In this document: piece by piece, positions 1-9,484 of the stretch
How the letters are laid out: the number at the start of each line of letters is the position of its first letter
How positions within the stretch are numbered: the first letter of the stretch is position 1
DNA from: Rothia dentocariosa ATCC 17931
GTDB taxonomy: Bacteria > Actinomycetota > Actinomycetes > Actinomycetales > Micrococcaceae
DNA length: 64,000 nucleotides
NCBI RefSeq assembly: GCF_000164695.2
Contig: NC_014643.1
Location: 558,001-622,000, forward strand
Direction: 5' to 3'
The notes under the pieces: generated by a model
Seen by the model: only the letters and a program-made list of their open reading frames with translations
What the model was told of the DNA's origin: nothing
Databases searched by the model: none
Program-made: the position numbers and the translations under genes

Positions 1-192
1 CAAAACCTTCATGTACATAAGAGTACCGTGTCGGATGCGGCACGGGCGGGGTTTGTAACACCCCATGACTGTGCTTTACCCAGTGATCCTCTGCCCCCAA
101 ATATTTTTACCGTGTAACGTTGTGCCCGCCGAATAGTGTTTTGAACCGTTCAGCTGTTTTCCACGTTTTGTGGTTTTCCCTGTGTCCGTGAG

Positions 193-738
193 TTAGCTGC
201 CCCAAGAGGCGCGGTAGCGGACCTCACCCACAAACGCCTCATATGCTTTCTGCTCTGCGGGTGGGAAGATGAAAATATAGGTTTTCTCATGGTCTTTAAT
301 GCGTGCCTGGATTTTCAGTGCTGGTCCGTGCCGCAGATTACCAAATATCAAACCGGTACCGGGTGCTAAACGCAACCCGATGCCTACAGTTTCATGCACC
401 ACATCGTATTCGGGGAGTACTTGAATATCTGTAACCTCGTCCCAAGCAATACGCCGCCGAAACAGTGGCATGTACAGCAGAATAAAGCCTTCATGAGTAA
501 CAAGTAGTCGTTGGTATGCATTCGCTAGTGAAGCTGTGATAACGGTAATCAGCAAGGCGATCATGATGAGGTCATACCGCTCAGGGTTCAGCCCCGCAAC
601 TATGACCACAGGTATCAGAGCGATACCGGTGATCAGAAGCCGAAACTTCGCCGGCAAGTATATTTTGGGATATTTACCCACGGTGACGGGCCGTTTAGAG
701 TGAGGGTTGTTCCCAAGGGCTGCAGGGTCTTCGGACAT
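193..738 (-). CDS. PH-domain-like membrane protein, 181 aa
   Basis: The protein has a short hydrophilic N-terminus and two adjacent hydrophobic segments at about residues 30-70. A soluble domain of about 100 residues follows and resembles bacterial PH-like domains found after paired membrane helices. The start chosen (MSEDPAAL) has a GGAGG five bases upstream; a longer open frame to 810 lacks that support. The gene stands alone, divergent from the SemiSWEET gene. The function is unknown: such proteins are usually small membrane-anchored scaffolds, and no catalytic motif is visible. Confidence 0.65.
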   Translation of the reverse strand: MSEDPAALGNNPHSKRPVTVGKYPKIYLPAKFRLLITGIALIPVVIVAGLNPERYDLIMIALLITVITASLANAYQRLLVTHEGFILLYMPLFRRRIAWDEVTDIQVLPEYDVVHETVGIGLRLAPGTGLIFGNLRHGPALKIQARIKDHEKTYIFIFPPAEQKAYEAFVGEVRYRASWGS

Positions 739-920
739 GATGCCTCCGCCGCGTTTTACTGTTCTACCAGTGTACCGGGAGCGTCCTTTCAGACAGCTCA
801 CAAGCGCCACGTATTTTGCGCTATTCAGGGAACGGGAGTAGGCTAAGTTGTCTTGTGAATACGGTCTGCTCTACTGGTCGGGCACATCGCAGGGCATATT
901 ACACAGACGAAAGGACCCTC

Positions 921-1241
921 ATGAGCGCGCAAAATTCCAGCACTCAGACCCCCACCCAAGATACGCATAAAGAATCGGATATTCACGCCAGATTTTTCCC
1001 GATTCTGGCGCGCGTAGCATCCGTAACCGCGGTGCTCATGTACGTCTTCTACTTCCCGCAAATTATCGGCAATATCAACGGCCATAAGGGCGACTGGATC
1101 CAGCCACTCGTTGCAGGCATTAACTGCACGCTGTGGGTAGCATACGGTTTGTGGCGCGAGAAGAAAGACTGGCCCATTGTGATTGCGAATGCGCCCGGCA
1201 TTATTTTTGGCGGTACGGCAGCCATCACCGCGCTCATGTGA
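921..1241 (+). CDS. SemiSWEET/PQ-loop family sugar transporter, 106 aa
   Basis: This is a small three-helix membrane protein. A PQ-loop signature (FPQIIGN, about residue 51) lies in the first helix, followed by two further hydrophobic segments. The length fits bacterial SemiSWEETs, which dimerise to form a sugar uniporter. The start MSAQNSS follows an AAAGGA Shine-Dalgarno and excludes an upstream extension of the frame. The first 30 residues are polar and probably cytosolic. The substrate cannot be read from sequence. Confidence 0.8.
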   Translation: MSAQNSSTQTPTQDTHKESDIHARFFPILARVASVTAVLMYVFYFPQIIGNINGHKGDWIQPLVAGINCTLWVAYGLWREKKDWPIVIANAPGIIFGGTAAITALM

Positions 1242-1287
1242 TTTTATCCGCTAGAATTTCTATTTTTAGCACTATTATTGTGGGTAT

Positions 1288-2349
1288 ATGACTTCTCCTC
1301 AGCTTTCCCTCACAGATGCCGAACTCGTATTTCAGACTCGTAACGATCTGATCGAGACGACCCACCACGGTATTGTGGTGGTGCTCTCCCCCGAAGGCAC
1401 CACCGATCTTGCCCTCGGAGACATGAGCCAGCCATTCTTTGCCCGCTCGGCACTCAAGCCACTGCAGGCTATCGGCACGCTCAAATCGGGGGCGCCGCTG
1501 CGTGGCGCGCAGGTAGCGATCGCGTGCGGGTCGCATCAGGGAACGTTCGAGCAGATGCGCGCGGTTCAAGACGTACTTCAGGGCGCCGGTGTTGATGCGA
1601 CCGCCCTGCTCTGCCCTACCGCCTACCCCGCTGATGCACACGCGCACGAACAGATGGTACGCGCGGATTTGGCGAAGACTCCGCTTGCGCATCCGTGTTC
1701 GGGCAAGCATGCCGGGTTTCTGTGGGCGTGTGCCGCGCAGCTGGACCGCTCGGTTGTAGACCCGGATTCACGCCAGTGGACGATGAAGGACTACTGCGAC
1801 CCCGAGCATCCGCTGCAGCGCATGATTGCTGAGGAGATCGCGAGTTTTACGGGCGAGCCTGTGGGCACATCGGGTATTGACGGATGCGGTGCCCCCGTCG
1901 CGGCGGTCTCTGCGTTGGGCTTGGCGCGTGCCTATTCGACGCTCGGCACGGCGATTCGCAATATGGATGCGGATGCGCGCGCCTCAACCGTGGCGACTGC
2001 GATGGTGGATTACCCCGAGCTGATCCAGGCCCCGGGCATGCCCGATACGGTGTTGAGTGAGCAGCTGGATGCGGTCGTCAAAAGCGGCGCCGCCGGGGTA
2101 TTGTGTGTGGGCCTGCGTTCTGGCGCATCTGTGGTCGTGAAGATTTCTGACGGCGCAACCCGTGCTGCTTACCCGGTTGCGCTGTGGGCGCTGGAAGCTA
2201 CGGGACATCTGCCTTCCGAGCAGGTGCAGCAGCTTCTTCCGCAGGTGACTCGCCCCGTGATTGGCGGCGTGCAGGATAATGCACCCCGCGAGGTTGGAAG
2301 CTGGGTTCCCGGCGCGGATCTGGAACCGCTGGTGGGTGAGAGCGCGTGA
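1288..2349 (+). CDS. Asparaginase, L-asparaginase II (AnsA-like) family, 353 aa
   Basis: The protein matches the Rhizobium-type asparaginase II family (PF06089), which hydrolyses L-asparagine to aspartate and ammonia. It shows the family's SALKPLQA motif near residue 55, a CGSHQG segment, HPCSGKHAG around residue 135 and GIDGCGAP near residue 197. There is no signal peptide, so it is cytosolic. The stop overlaps the next gene by four bases, so the two are translationally coupled. The start lacks a strong Shine-Dalgarno but keeps the usual length. Confidence 0.88.
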   Translation: MTSPQLSLTDAELVFQTRNDLIETTHHGIVVVLSPEGTTDLALGDMSQPFFARSALKPLQAIGTLKSGAPLRGAQVAIACGSHQGTFEQMRAVQDVLQGAGVDATALLCPTAYPADAHAHEQMVRADLAKTPLAHPCSGKHAGFLWACAAQLDRSVVDPDSRQWTMKDYCDPEHPLQRMIAEEIASFTGEPVGTSGIDGCGAPVAAVSALGLARAYSTLGTAIRNMDADARASTVATAMVDYPELIQAPGMPDTVLSEQLDAVVKSGAAGVLCVGLRSGASVVVKISDGATRAAYPVALWALEATGHLPSEQVQQLLPQVTRPVIGGVQDNAPREVGSWVPGADLEPLVGESA

Positions 2350-2777
2350 GTGTGCGCCGTCGAGTTTCGGAGGCTGACGGCGCGGCCGCCTTTGCACAGG
2401 TTAGACAGGTTTTTGATACTGTGCTTTCCGGAGAAAAACCGCTTATTAGTGCGGAAAATCGAGACGATATAGAACAATCGTTCGCTCGCCTGCCGCGCAG
2501 TGCACGTGCTACCGCTGTGCGGTACGCCCTTGAAGAGCTCGCCACGCTCGCCCCCGGCAACAGTGTGGAGGTTCGGGTTCCACCCTACGGAGTTACCCAA
2601 TGTATTGCCGGACCTCGCCATACCCGCGGCACTCCGCCGAGTGTAGTCGAAACGAACGGGTTTATCTGGTGTGCGCTGGCTGCCGGTGCCCTGACCTGGG
2701 ACGATGCGAGCGCATCCGGACTACTGACCGCCAGCGGCGAACGCAGCAACCTATCCCGCTACTTCCCCTTGTTCTAG
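2346..2777 (+). CDS. Sterol-carrier-family (SCP_3-like) protein, 143 aa
   Basis: The central and C-terminal part matches the small actinobacterial sterol carrier family: RYALEELATLAPGNSVEVR, then PYGVTQCIAGPRHTRG and a final LTASGERSNLS. It starts at a GTG inside the asparaginase stop (GTGA overlap), so the two genes are co-translated. The biochemical role is not established. The fold suggests binding of a small hydrophobic ligand. The pairing with asparaginase gives no clear functional link. Confidence 0.8.
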   Translation: MSVRRRVSEADGAAAFAQVRQVFDTVLSGEKPLISAENRDDIEQSFARLPRSARATAVRYALEELATLAPGNSVEVRVPPYGVTQCIAGPRHTRGTPPSVVETNGFIWCALAAGALTWDDASASGLLTASGERSNLSRYFPLF

Positions 2778-2920
2778 GCGCCGAGCTACCTGATAACGAC
2801 ATCTTAAGTCTTATCGCGCACGCCCTAGAGCAGGTAATACTTCTTCAGCCGCGTTTTCCGCATCCCAGCATCGCCAAGAATCATTAGGCAGGATTCACCC
2901 CAAAAGATAGACTTGAAGAC

Positions 2921-3292
2921 ATGAGTAGCGCACACACACCTTCTAATTCCCACTCTGATTCTTCGGAACCGGAATCCCCCACGCCCGAAGCTGAAGCATC
3001 CCCTGAAACCGAGGTTGAATACTCACAGGTGCGGGTTCGCCGTGCCCCGTCGGTGGTAGCTTTCATGATGCTGGGGCTCGTCATCGGGCTTATTGCGGCG
3101 TTTATTTCGGTGATCGTGGGTCCAGGCGACCCGTCATATTCTGAAACATCAGTGTTCGGTGTTATCGCGGTTATTTACGGTGCCGTTGGTGTGGCGTTGG
3201 GCGCCCTCGTGGCCCTGTGGCTTGACCGCCGGTCCCTCAAAAAGTCCGTAACGGCGCGGGTTGAGCCAGAATCCAAAGAAGAGGATGAGTAG
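2921..3292 (+). CDS. Small membrane protein upstream of purF, 123 aa
   Basis: The N-terminal 40 residues are rich in Ser, Glu and Pro and look disordered. Two hydrophobic helices follow (about residues 48-68 and 80-103), then a short charged tail ending in EEDE. The topology suggests both ends face the cytosol. It precedes purF on the same strand with a gap of about 220 bases. It resembles hypothetical proteins found next to purF in related actinobacteria; no function can be given. Confidence 0.7.
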   Translation: MSSAHTPSNSHSDSSEPESPTPEAEASPETEVEYSQVRVRRAPSVVAFMMLGLVIGLIAAFISVIVGPGDPSYSETSVFGVIAVIYGAVGVALGALVALWLDRRSLKKSVTARVEPESKEEDE

Positions 3293-3511
3293 GAGCGAGC
3301 GGCGCATCCTAAAACGCTTGGCGCAGCCACACGTGACATATTCATCACCCCTGCGGGCGTTAAATTTCGTAGCGTGCACCACAGGGTAGCGTGAAAGAGG
3401 GTAGACTAGAAATGTCTGTGTACTCCCCTCTGAGGGTACGGCTGCTCAGCGGCTCACACACCCGCGCGCAGACAAGACTTTCCCGCAGTCCCAACGTCGA
3501 AAAGATGTGAA

Positions 3512-5311
3512 TTGATTCGTCCTGACGGAAAACTCACTCACGATCTCGATCCGATAGACCACGGACCCAAGGACGCCTGCGGCGTATTTGGTGTCTGGGC
3601 TCCCGGTGAGGACGTGGCAAAACTAACCTACTACGGCCTGTATGCACTGCAGCATCGCGGGCAGGAATCCGCCGGTATCGCAACGAGCAACGGCAAGCGC
3701 ATCCACGTGTATAAAGACATGGGGCTGGTGTCCCAGGTTTTTGATGAGGCCACGCTCAGCTCTATGCCGGGCGAACACGCTATCGGGCATGCGCGCTACT
3801 CCACGACCGGCGCATCCCATTGGGCGAACGCTCAGCCGACTCTGGGCACCACCCCGCACGGCACGCTCTGCCTGGCGCATAACGGCAACCTGACGAACTC
3901 GGCAGATCTCTATGATAAGCTGCTGCAAAAGAACGGCGGCAAGCCCCCGGCGTTTGGTGAGCTGGCACAGGGCAATACGACCGATACCGCACTGGTAACC
4001 GCGCTTTTAGCCGAGCACGATTTTGATTCTCTAGAAGAAGCCGTTCTCGATCTGCTGCCCACCCTGCGAGGCGCATTCTGCCTCACGTTCATGGACGAGC
4101 AGACTCTCTATGCGGCGCGTGACCCGCAGGGCGTTCGCCCGCTGGTGCTGGGGCGTTTGGAGCGGGGCTGGGTGGTTGCCTCCGAGACTGCGGCACTCGA
4201 TATTGTGGGTGCATCTTTTGTGCGCGAGGTTGAACCCGGCGAACTTATTACGATCGACGAAAATGGCTTGCGTTCACACCGTTTTGCTGAGGCAAAACCC
4301 GCCGGATGCGTCTTCGAATACGTCTACCTGGCTCGCCCGGATACCACGATTGCGGGGCGCTCTGTCTACGAATCTCGCGTGGAGATGGGGCGCCAGCTCG
4401 CCCGTGAACACCAGGTCGAAGCCGATTTGGTGATGCCCACGCCAGAATCCGGCGTCCCTGCGGCCATCGGCTACGCCGAGCAGTCCGGCATTCCCTACGG
4501 TAACGGTCTAGTCAAGAACGCCTATGTGGGGCGTACCTTCATTCAGCCTTCGCAGACTATTCGCCAGTTGGGTATTCGACTCAAGCTGAACCCGCTCAAA
4601 TCTGTAGTTGCGGGCAAGCGTCTGATTGTCATTGACGATTCGATCGTGCGCGGCAACACTCAACGAGCCCTAGTACGCATGCTTCGTGAAGCCGGGGCGA
4701 AAGAGGTTCACGTGCGCATTTCTTCCCCGCCCGTGAAATGGCCCTGTTTCTACGGTATCGACTTCGCCTCACGCGCAGAGCTGATCGCGAACGGTCTTTC
4801 GGTGGACGAAATTTGCGCTTCTCTCGGTGCCGATTCGCTCGGTTTTATATCGGAAGACGGCATGATGGCGGCAACCGAACAGCCCGCGAAAAGCATGTGC
4901 ACGGCGTGCTTCACCGGCAAATACCCGATTGAGCTCCCCTCGGAGGAGCGCCGCGGCAAGTCGCTCTTCAATGCCGAAGAAGGCAAGGGTGGACCGCTCG
5001 CCGGCAAGGCGGCGGAGGTGACCGTTGAGCGCCCGGTACCAAACAAGCCCGAGCATGCGGAGGCTGTCTCCATTGAAACCCGCACGGGTACCGATACCTT
5101 GGAGAACAAGTTCGATACCGCAGCGCTTCCGGTGGTTCAGGCGCAGGCTGGCTCTGGGGCATCCGCACCCGTTGAGTCTGCTCAGGAAGCTCAACAACCG
5201 GCACCGGGCATGTGCAACCCCGGTCCCGACGCCGATCTTGAAGCGCTTTTGACCGAGGAAGACTTGGTTCCCGCACACGTTAATTCACGCCCTATAACCC
5301 CGAAGGACTAA
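3512..5311 (+). CDS. purF: Amidophosphoribosyltransferase, 599 aa
   Basis: PurF makes phosphoribosylamine from PRPP and glutamine, the first committed step of purine synthesis. The N-terminal nucleophile is Cys23 (KDACGVFG) after a 22-residue propeptide. The PRPP-binding loop is VIDDSIVRGNT. Four cysteines (in AGCVFEY, KWPCFYG and SMCTACFTG) match the 4Fe-4S ligands of the Bacillus-type enzyme. The start is TTG; no in-frame ATG lies upstream, and the resulting N-terminus fits relatives. The C-terminus carries an acidic, low-complexity tail of about 90 residues beyond the usual core. purM follows after 7 bases. Confidence 0.96.
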   Translation: MIRPDGKLTHDLDPIDHGPKDACGVFGVWAPGEDVAKLTYYGLYALQHRGQESAGIATSNGKRIHVYKDMGLVSQVFDEATLSSMPGEHAIGHARYSTTGASHWANAQPTLGTTPHGTLCLAHNGNLTNSADLYDKLLQKNGGKPPAFGELAQGNTTDTALVTALLAEHDFDSLEEAVLDLLPTLRGAFCLTFMDEQTLYAARDPQGVRPLVLGRLERGWVVASETAALDIVGASFVREVEPGELITIDENGLRSHRFAEAKPAGCVFEYVYLARPDTTIAGRSVYESRVEMGRQLAREHQVEADLVMPTPESGVPAAIGYAEQSGIPYGNGLVKNAYVGRTFIQPSQTIRQLGIRLKLNPLKSVVAGKRLIVIDDSIVRGNTQRALVRMLREAGAKEVHVRISSPPVKWPCFYGIDFASRAELIANGLSVDEICASLGADSLGFISEDGMMAATEQPAKSMCTACFTGKYPIELPSEERRGKSLFNAEEGKGGPLAGKAAEVTVERPVPNKPEHAEAVSIETRTGTDTLENKFDTAALPVVQAQAGSGASAPVESAQEAQQPAPGMCNPGPDADLEALLTEEDLVPAHVNSRPITPKD

Positions 5312-5318
5312 TAAACCC

Positions 5319-6464
5319 ATGAGCGAAAACAGCACCTCTGTAACCTATGCAAGCGCTGGCGTTGATGTTGAGGCGGGCGACCGCGCCGTCGAGCTGATGA
5401 AGGATGCGGTGAAGGCGACTCACAACGCTTCGGTGGTCGGCGGTGTGGGCGGTTTTGCCGGGCTGTATGACCTCTCGGCCTTGTCCTCATATCGCAAGCC
5501 CTATTTGGCGACTTCTACGGATGGTGTGGGCACGAAGGTCGCTATCGCGCAGGCGCTCGATATTCATGACACGATTGGCTACGACCTGGTGGGTATGGTC
5601 GTGGACGATATTGTGGTGTGCGGCGCGAAGCCTCTTTTCATGACCGATTATATTGCTACGGGCAAGGTCGTTCCCGAGCGTATCGCCGATATTGTGCGGG
5701 GTATTGCCGGGGCTTGCAAGGTTGCCGGTACTGCGTTGGTGGGCGGCGAGACGGCGGAGCATCCGGGGCTTTTGGCTGAACATGAGTACGATGTTGCCGG
5801 TGCCGCAACCGGTCTGGTGGAGGCCGATGAACTGCTCGGCCCCGATCGCGTGCGCGAGGGCGATGTGCTGATTGGTATGGCTTCTTCGGGTATTCACTCG
5901 AACGGGTACTCGCTGGTGCGTAAGGTGATCGATGTGGCAGGCTGGGGCTTGGATCGTCAGGTGGACGAGCTCGGCCGTGCTTTGGGCGAAGAGCTTTTAG
6001 AGCCTACTCGCGTGTATGCGGCGGATTGTCTGGATTTGGCGGCTGCGTTCCCGGTCAATGGTGCCGAAGGGCAGACCGGTCACGGTATTCGTGGGTTCTC
6101 GCATGTGACCGGAGGCGGTCTCGCCGCTAATCTGGCGCGTGTTTTGCCGCAGGGTTTGGAGGGTCGCGTGGACCGTTCGACCTGGCAGATTCCGGCGATT
6201 TTTTCACTTGTCGGTTCGCTCGGTAAGGTTCCGCTTGCCGACCTGGAGCGCACCCTGAACCTGGGCGTGGGCATGATTGCGATTGTTGATCCTGCGGTGG
6301 CAGATGCTGCGGTGAGTCGTCTGAATGAGCGCGGTATTTCAGCCTGGATTATGGGGGATGTGGTGAAGGCTGGCACCCCCGATCTAAATAACCCTGACTA
6401 TGTGCAGGGTGCCAAGGGCGTTGATGGAGGCGCAGTGCGGCTTTACGGCAGTTACGCGGTCTAG
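5319..6464 (+). CDS. purM: Phosphoribosylformylglycinamidine cyclo-ligase, 381 aa
   Basis: PurM (AIR synthetase) closes the imidazole ring in step five of purine synthesis with ATP. The sequence shows the N-terminal ASAGVD segment, STDGVGTK near residue 66, DDIVVCGAKPLFMTDY, LVGGETAEHPG and GIHSNGYSLVR. It lies seven bases after purF, so the two form an operon. At 381 residues it is slightly longer than the common length of about 345, mostly through loops and the N-terminus. A strong terminator follows. Confidence 0.97.
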   Translation: MSENSTSVTYASAGVDVEAGDRAVELMKDAVKATHNASVVGGVGGFAGLYDLSALSSYRKPYLATSTDGVGTKVAIAQALDIHDTIGYDLVGMVVDDIVVCGAKPLFMTDYIATGKVVPERIADIVRGIAGACKVAGTALVGGETAEHPGLLAEHEYDVAGAATGLVEADELLGPDRVREGDVLIGMASSGIHSNGYSLVRKVIDVAGWGLDRQVDELGRALGEELLEPTRVYAADCLDLAAAFPVNGAEGQTGHGIRGFSHVTGGGLAANLARVLPQGLEGRVDRSTWQIPAIFSLVGSLGKVPLADLERTLNLGVGMIAIVDPAVADAAVSRLNERGISAWIMGDVVKAGTPDLNNPDYVQGAKGVDGGAVRLYGSYAV

Positions 6465-6514
6465 CCTGCGCTCTGACAGGGTTTTACGCTGTAGCTCCCC
6501 TGCCCTATATCTAT

Positions 6515-6559
6515 AAAACGCGAGCGGATGATTTTTAACGAATCATCTGCTCGCGTTTT
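6515..6559 (+). terminator. Terminator after purFM
   Basis: A 19-bp stem with one mismatch and a 7-base loop (arms 6515-6533 and 6541-6559). The downstream arm ends in TTTT. It closes the purFM operon and could act in both directions. Confidence 0.85.
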
Positions 6560-6560
6560 G

Positions 6561-6978
6561 TGTGCTGTTGCGGCGATCTTATTAGGCAATAGTGCTAATT
6601 TTGCGCAAGCTTTAAATCTTTACTCAATACTTGGCTACCTATCATCTTGCACTTTCGGAAAACTTTAAAGTATTCCAAGACCCTAAATCTCGTATACCAG
6701 ATAGTGTGATGTATATTAAATACATTATTATTTCCCCTGGGAGAATAAATTAGACCTTGGTTCTGCCTTGCAAAATCAAGGATTTCACCAATATTTTAAT
6801 AGTAAAACTTTATGTGTAAATATATTTTAGTGCGAAATATATAAAAATATTTTGAGTTGAAATACTTTCAAGATGCACTTTTTCAAAACGCCCTATATTC
6901 TATTTTTTGATGACGAGTTCAATCACAAATTCGCCATCACATATATTCACTCACACATAACTGAACATAGGACATTTC
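6561..6978. promoter_or_regulatory. AT-rich upstream region of the subtilase gene
   Basis: About 420 bases without a convincing gene, far richer in A and T than the flanks. It contains many runs of A/T and a short hairpin near 6752-6786 (CCTTGGTTC / CAAAATCAAGG region). No operator could be assigned. An AGGA Shine-Dalgarno lies just before the ATG at 6979. It probably holds the promoter and a long 5' leader of the protease. Confidence 0.4.
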
Positions 6979-9162
6979 ATGTCACTCATCGAACACCCTA
7001 CGGTGAAGCGGACCCGCATAGCGGCGCTGAGCGTAGCGGGTATCGCATCCCTGATGGTAGGGCTCTGCGCACCGTCCGCTCACGCCGCACCCGCATCACC
7101 GGTATCAACGAAGACCGGAATTCCCGCATCCTCACAGACTGAGGATATTCTGACTGCAACCTCGGTGCAGCAGCAGGAACAGGGCTATGACCGCTTTATC
7201 ATCAACTATGCCGACCAGGCCAAGAACAACCTTGATATCGCGGGACTGGAATCTGGCGAATACTCCGAGTTTGTTCCCGAACTCTACCAAGGCATCGAGA
7301 AGAGCGTAAATTCGCTTGACGAGCTCCTCGGCATTAAAACCACCTATGTGCGTGATACCGCGCAGAATGATTCGGTGGTCTCTCTGTCAAAGCCTCTGAA
7401 TGCGCAGCAGGCAAAGCAGTATATGCAGACGCTCGCCGAGAACCCGCAGGTGGACTCGGTCGAGCCGGATCTCAAACGCCAGCCCACCGGTAGCCTCCCC
7501 GGCTCGGACAAGGTCGATTTCAACGATCCTAAGATGTCACGCCTGTGGGGTTTCACCACTATCAAAGCCGATTATGCACTGAAGCACGCGGGGGATCACC
7601 AGGTGACCGTTGCCGTGATCGATACCGGCGTTACCAAGCATTCAGACCTAAACGAGAATGTGCTGCCCGGCTACGATTTCGTGTCGGATGCCTCCGCTGC
7701 ACGCGATGGCAACGGACGCGATAACAACCCGCAGGATGAAGGCGACTGGACCACTGAAGGGCAGTGCGGTTCTGGGGCAAAAGCCACCAATTCAACCTGG
7801 CACGGCACCCATGTTGCGGGGACTATAGCGGCCGTCGGCAACAACAACATCGGTATTGCCGGGGTAGCCCCGAAAGCCAAGATCGTGCCGGTGCGCGTCC
7901 TGGGTGCCTGCGGCGGCTACGATTCAGACATTATCGATGGGCTGATCTGGGCATCCGGTGGGTCCGTGAGGGGTGTACCCGCAAACCAGCACCCCGCGCA
8001 GGTTATCAACATGTCTTTGGGCGGTGCCGGGAAATGCTCGCGCACCTACAACCGTGCCATCGAGTCCGTGAACAAGCGCGGCAGCATCATCGTAACCTCC
8101 GCCGGAAACTCAAATCAGAATGCTTCGGCTCAAATTCCCGGCAGCTGTAACGGCGTGATTAACGTGGGTGCAAGCAACCCTGGAAATTCACGTGCACTCT
8201 ACTCTAACTACGGCTCGACCGTTGCCGTCAGCGCCCCCGGCGGCGATTTTAGGCAGTCGGGTGTGGGCGTTCTTTCGCTGGTGAATAAAGGCAAGACTGT
8301 TCCCGAGAAGGAAGATTACGCCGAATATGAGGGTACCTCGATGGCGGCTCCTCACGTTGCGGGCACGATTGCCATCATGCGGTCAAAATACCCGAACCTG
8401 AGCTACGAGAAGGCTCTGGATATTCTGAAATCCACCGCTAACCCGATCACCTGCGATCGTGACTATTGCGGCGCCGGCATTATAGATGCGGCTAAGGCAA
8501 TGGATAAGGTCGATGAGCTCGTAGAATCGGAGAAACAGCCGAACCCTACACCGACTCAGCCTGCTCCGTCCGAACCTTCTAAGCCTGAGCCTGCTCCGTC
8601 CGACAGCTCTACTCCGGCACCGGCTGAAACCTCAAATCCTGAGCCTGCGCCCACACCTACCCCAACGCCTGCGCCGAGCAAGCCTGTACGCCCGATTGCG
8701 CCCCCTCCGTCGAAGCCGCTGCCCACGCTGCCTCCATATGAGGAACAGCTGCCGGTTCTGCCGATCAAGCCCAAACCTTCACCGAAGCCTACCAAGCCCG
8801 CACCGGTTGAGACTCCTAAGCCGAGCCCGGCTCCTGTGGAAACCAAGAAACCCACGCCCGCGCCTTCGGAGTCTTATAAGCCAGCGCCTCCTTCATGGTG
8901 GTACTGGTACGATTACCCGGGTCAAGGCTACTACTCCCCCAGCCCCTGGTACGATCCCTGGTCGGGATACGGTGCATGGAACCGCTGGGATTACGGATAC
9001 GGTTCTTGGGGCGGTTGGGGATACCACCGCGGACACCGTGGAAGCTGGCACAACACCCCGTGGATGCACCGTTCAGGGCATCCGTGGTGGGCATCGTACC
9101 CCTACGGCTGGGGTAACAGCTACCGCGGCTACGGCTACTATAACGTAGGCTACCGCTACTAA
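6979..9162 (+). CDS. Secreted subtilisin-like (S8) serine protease with Pro-rich stalk and Trp/Tyr/Gly-rich tail, 727 aa
   Basis: A Sec signal peptide ends near AHA (residue 36). A prodomain of inhibitor I9 type (about 60-170) follows, then the S8 catalytic domain with Asp215 (VAVIDTGV), His275 (HGTHVAGT) and Ser454 (GTSMAAPHVAG). After residue 515 comes a stalk of about 120 residues rich in Pro, Lys and Glu. The last 88 residues contain 14 Trp and 18 Tyr with many Gly. There is no LPXTG motif or terminal membrane helix, so the tail may bind the wall or the matrix. Related Rothia subtilases are reported to digest gluten peptides; that activity is not shown here. Confidence 0.93.
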   Translation: MSLIEHPTVKRTRIAALSVAGIASLMVGLCAPSAHAAPASPVSTKTGIPASSQTEDILTATSVQQQEQGYDRFIINYADQAKNNLDIAGLESGEYSEFVPELYQGIEKSVNSLDELLGIKTTYVRDTAQNDSVVSLSKPLNAQQAKQYMQTLAENPQVDSVEPDLKRQPTGSLPGSDKVDFNDPKMSRLWGFTTIKADYALKHAGDHQVTVAVIDTGVTKHSDLNENVLPGYDFVSDASAARDGNGRDNNPQDEGDWTTEGQCGSGAKATNSTWHGTHVAGTIAAVGNNNIGIAGVAPKAKIVPVRVLGACGGYDSDIIDGLIWASGGSVRGVPANQHPAQVINMSLGGAGKCSRTYNRAIESVNKRGSIIVTSAGNSNQNASAQIPGSCNGVINVGASNPGNSRALYSNYGSTVAVSAPGGDFRQSGVGVLSLVNKGKTVPEKEDYAEYEGTSMAAPHVAGTIAIMRSKYPNLSYEKALDILKSTANPITCDRDYCGAGIIDAAKAMDKVDELVESEKQPNPTPTQPAPSEPSKPEPAPSDSSTPAPAETSNPEPAPTPTPTPAPSKPVRPIAPPPSKPLPTLPPYEEQLPVLPIKPKPSPKPTKPAPVETPKPSPAPVETKKPTPAPSESYKPAPPSWWYWYDYPGQGYYSPSPWYDPWSGYGAWNRWDYGYGSWGGWGYHRGHRGSWHNTPWMHRSGHPWWASYPYGWGNSYRGYGYYNVGYRY

Positions 9163-9184
9163 AAGCCCCTGACGGATAACACAT

Positions 9185-9218
9185 AAAAAGGCTCTTGATA
9201 TACATCAAGAGCCTTTTT
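9185..9218 (+). terminator. Terminator after the subtilase
   Basis: A perfect 15-bp stem with a 4-base loop, A-tract on one side and T-tract on the other. It looks bidirectional. It shares the AAAAAGGCTC/GAGCCTTTTT ends with other terminators in the window. Confidence 0.85.
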
Positions 9219-9410
9219 AGTAAGAAGTGAAATAGAGAAAATATGTGCAATTTTAAGTCTACATAAAATTTTACTTTATGTGTGATGCATGTCTATGATA
9301 TAGGACATCATACAAATCTCATCCATGCTCAACACACGGGGTTTTTATTTGAGTAATTGATGAGGGCAATAACCGCATCGCGCCTGTCTGCTCTGCACAA
9401 TATGTAGCGG

Positions 9411-9449
9411 CTATGAGGCATGATGCGGTGTTGCGCTGCTATGAGGCAT
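9411..9449. repeat. Direct repeat before the MFS gene, candidate operator
   Basis: CTATGAGGCAT occurs at 9411-9421 and again at 9439-9449, a spacing of 28 bases, roughly 35-70 bases upstream of the MFS start. A nearby inverted pair (ACCGCATC near 9371, GATGCGGT near 9422) adds symmetry. This could be a regulator site; no regulator gene adjoins it. Confidence 0.35.
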
Positions 9450-9484
9450 AGTAGCCTCACAACCTTGAATATCTGGAGAACCCC

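Noticed and set aside
6873..7142. Small open frame before and into the subtilase gene
   Set aside because: Overlaps the signal-peptide region in another frame and lacks a ribosome site.
8530..8890. Repeated Pro/Lys/Ala codons, possible tandem repeat array or CRISPR-like signal
   Set aside because: They encode the low-complexity stalk of the subtilase; there are no regular spacers.
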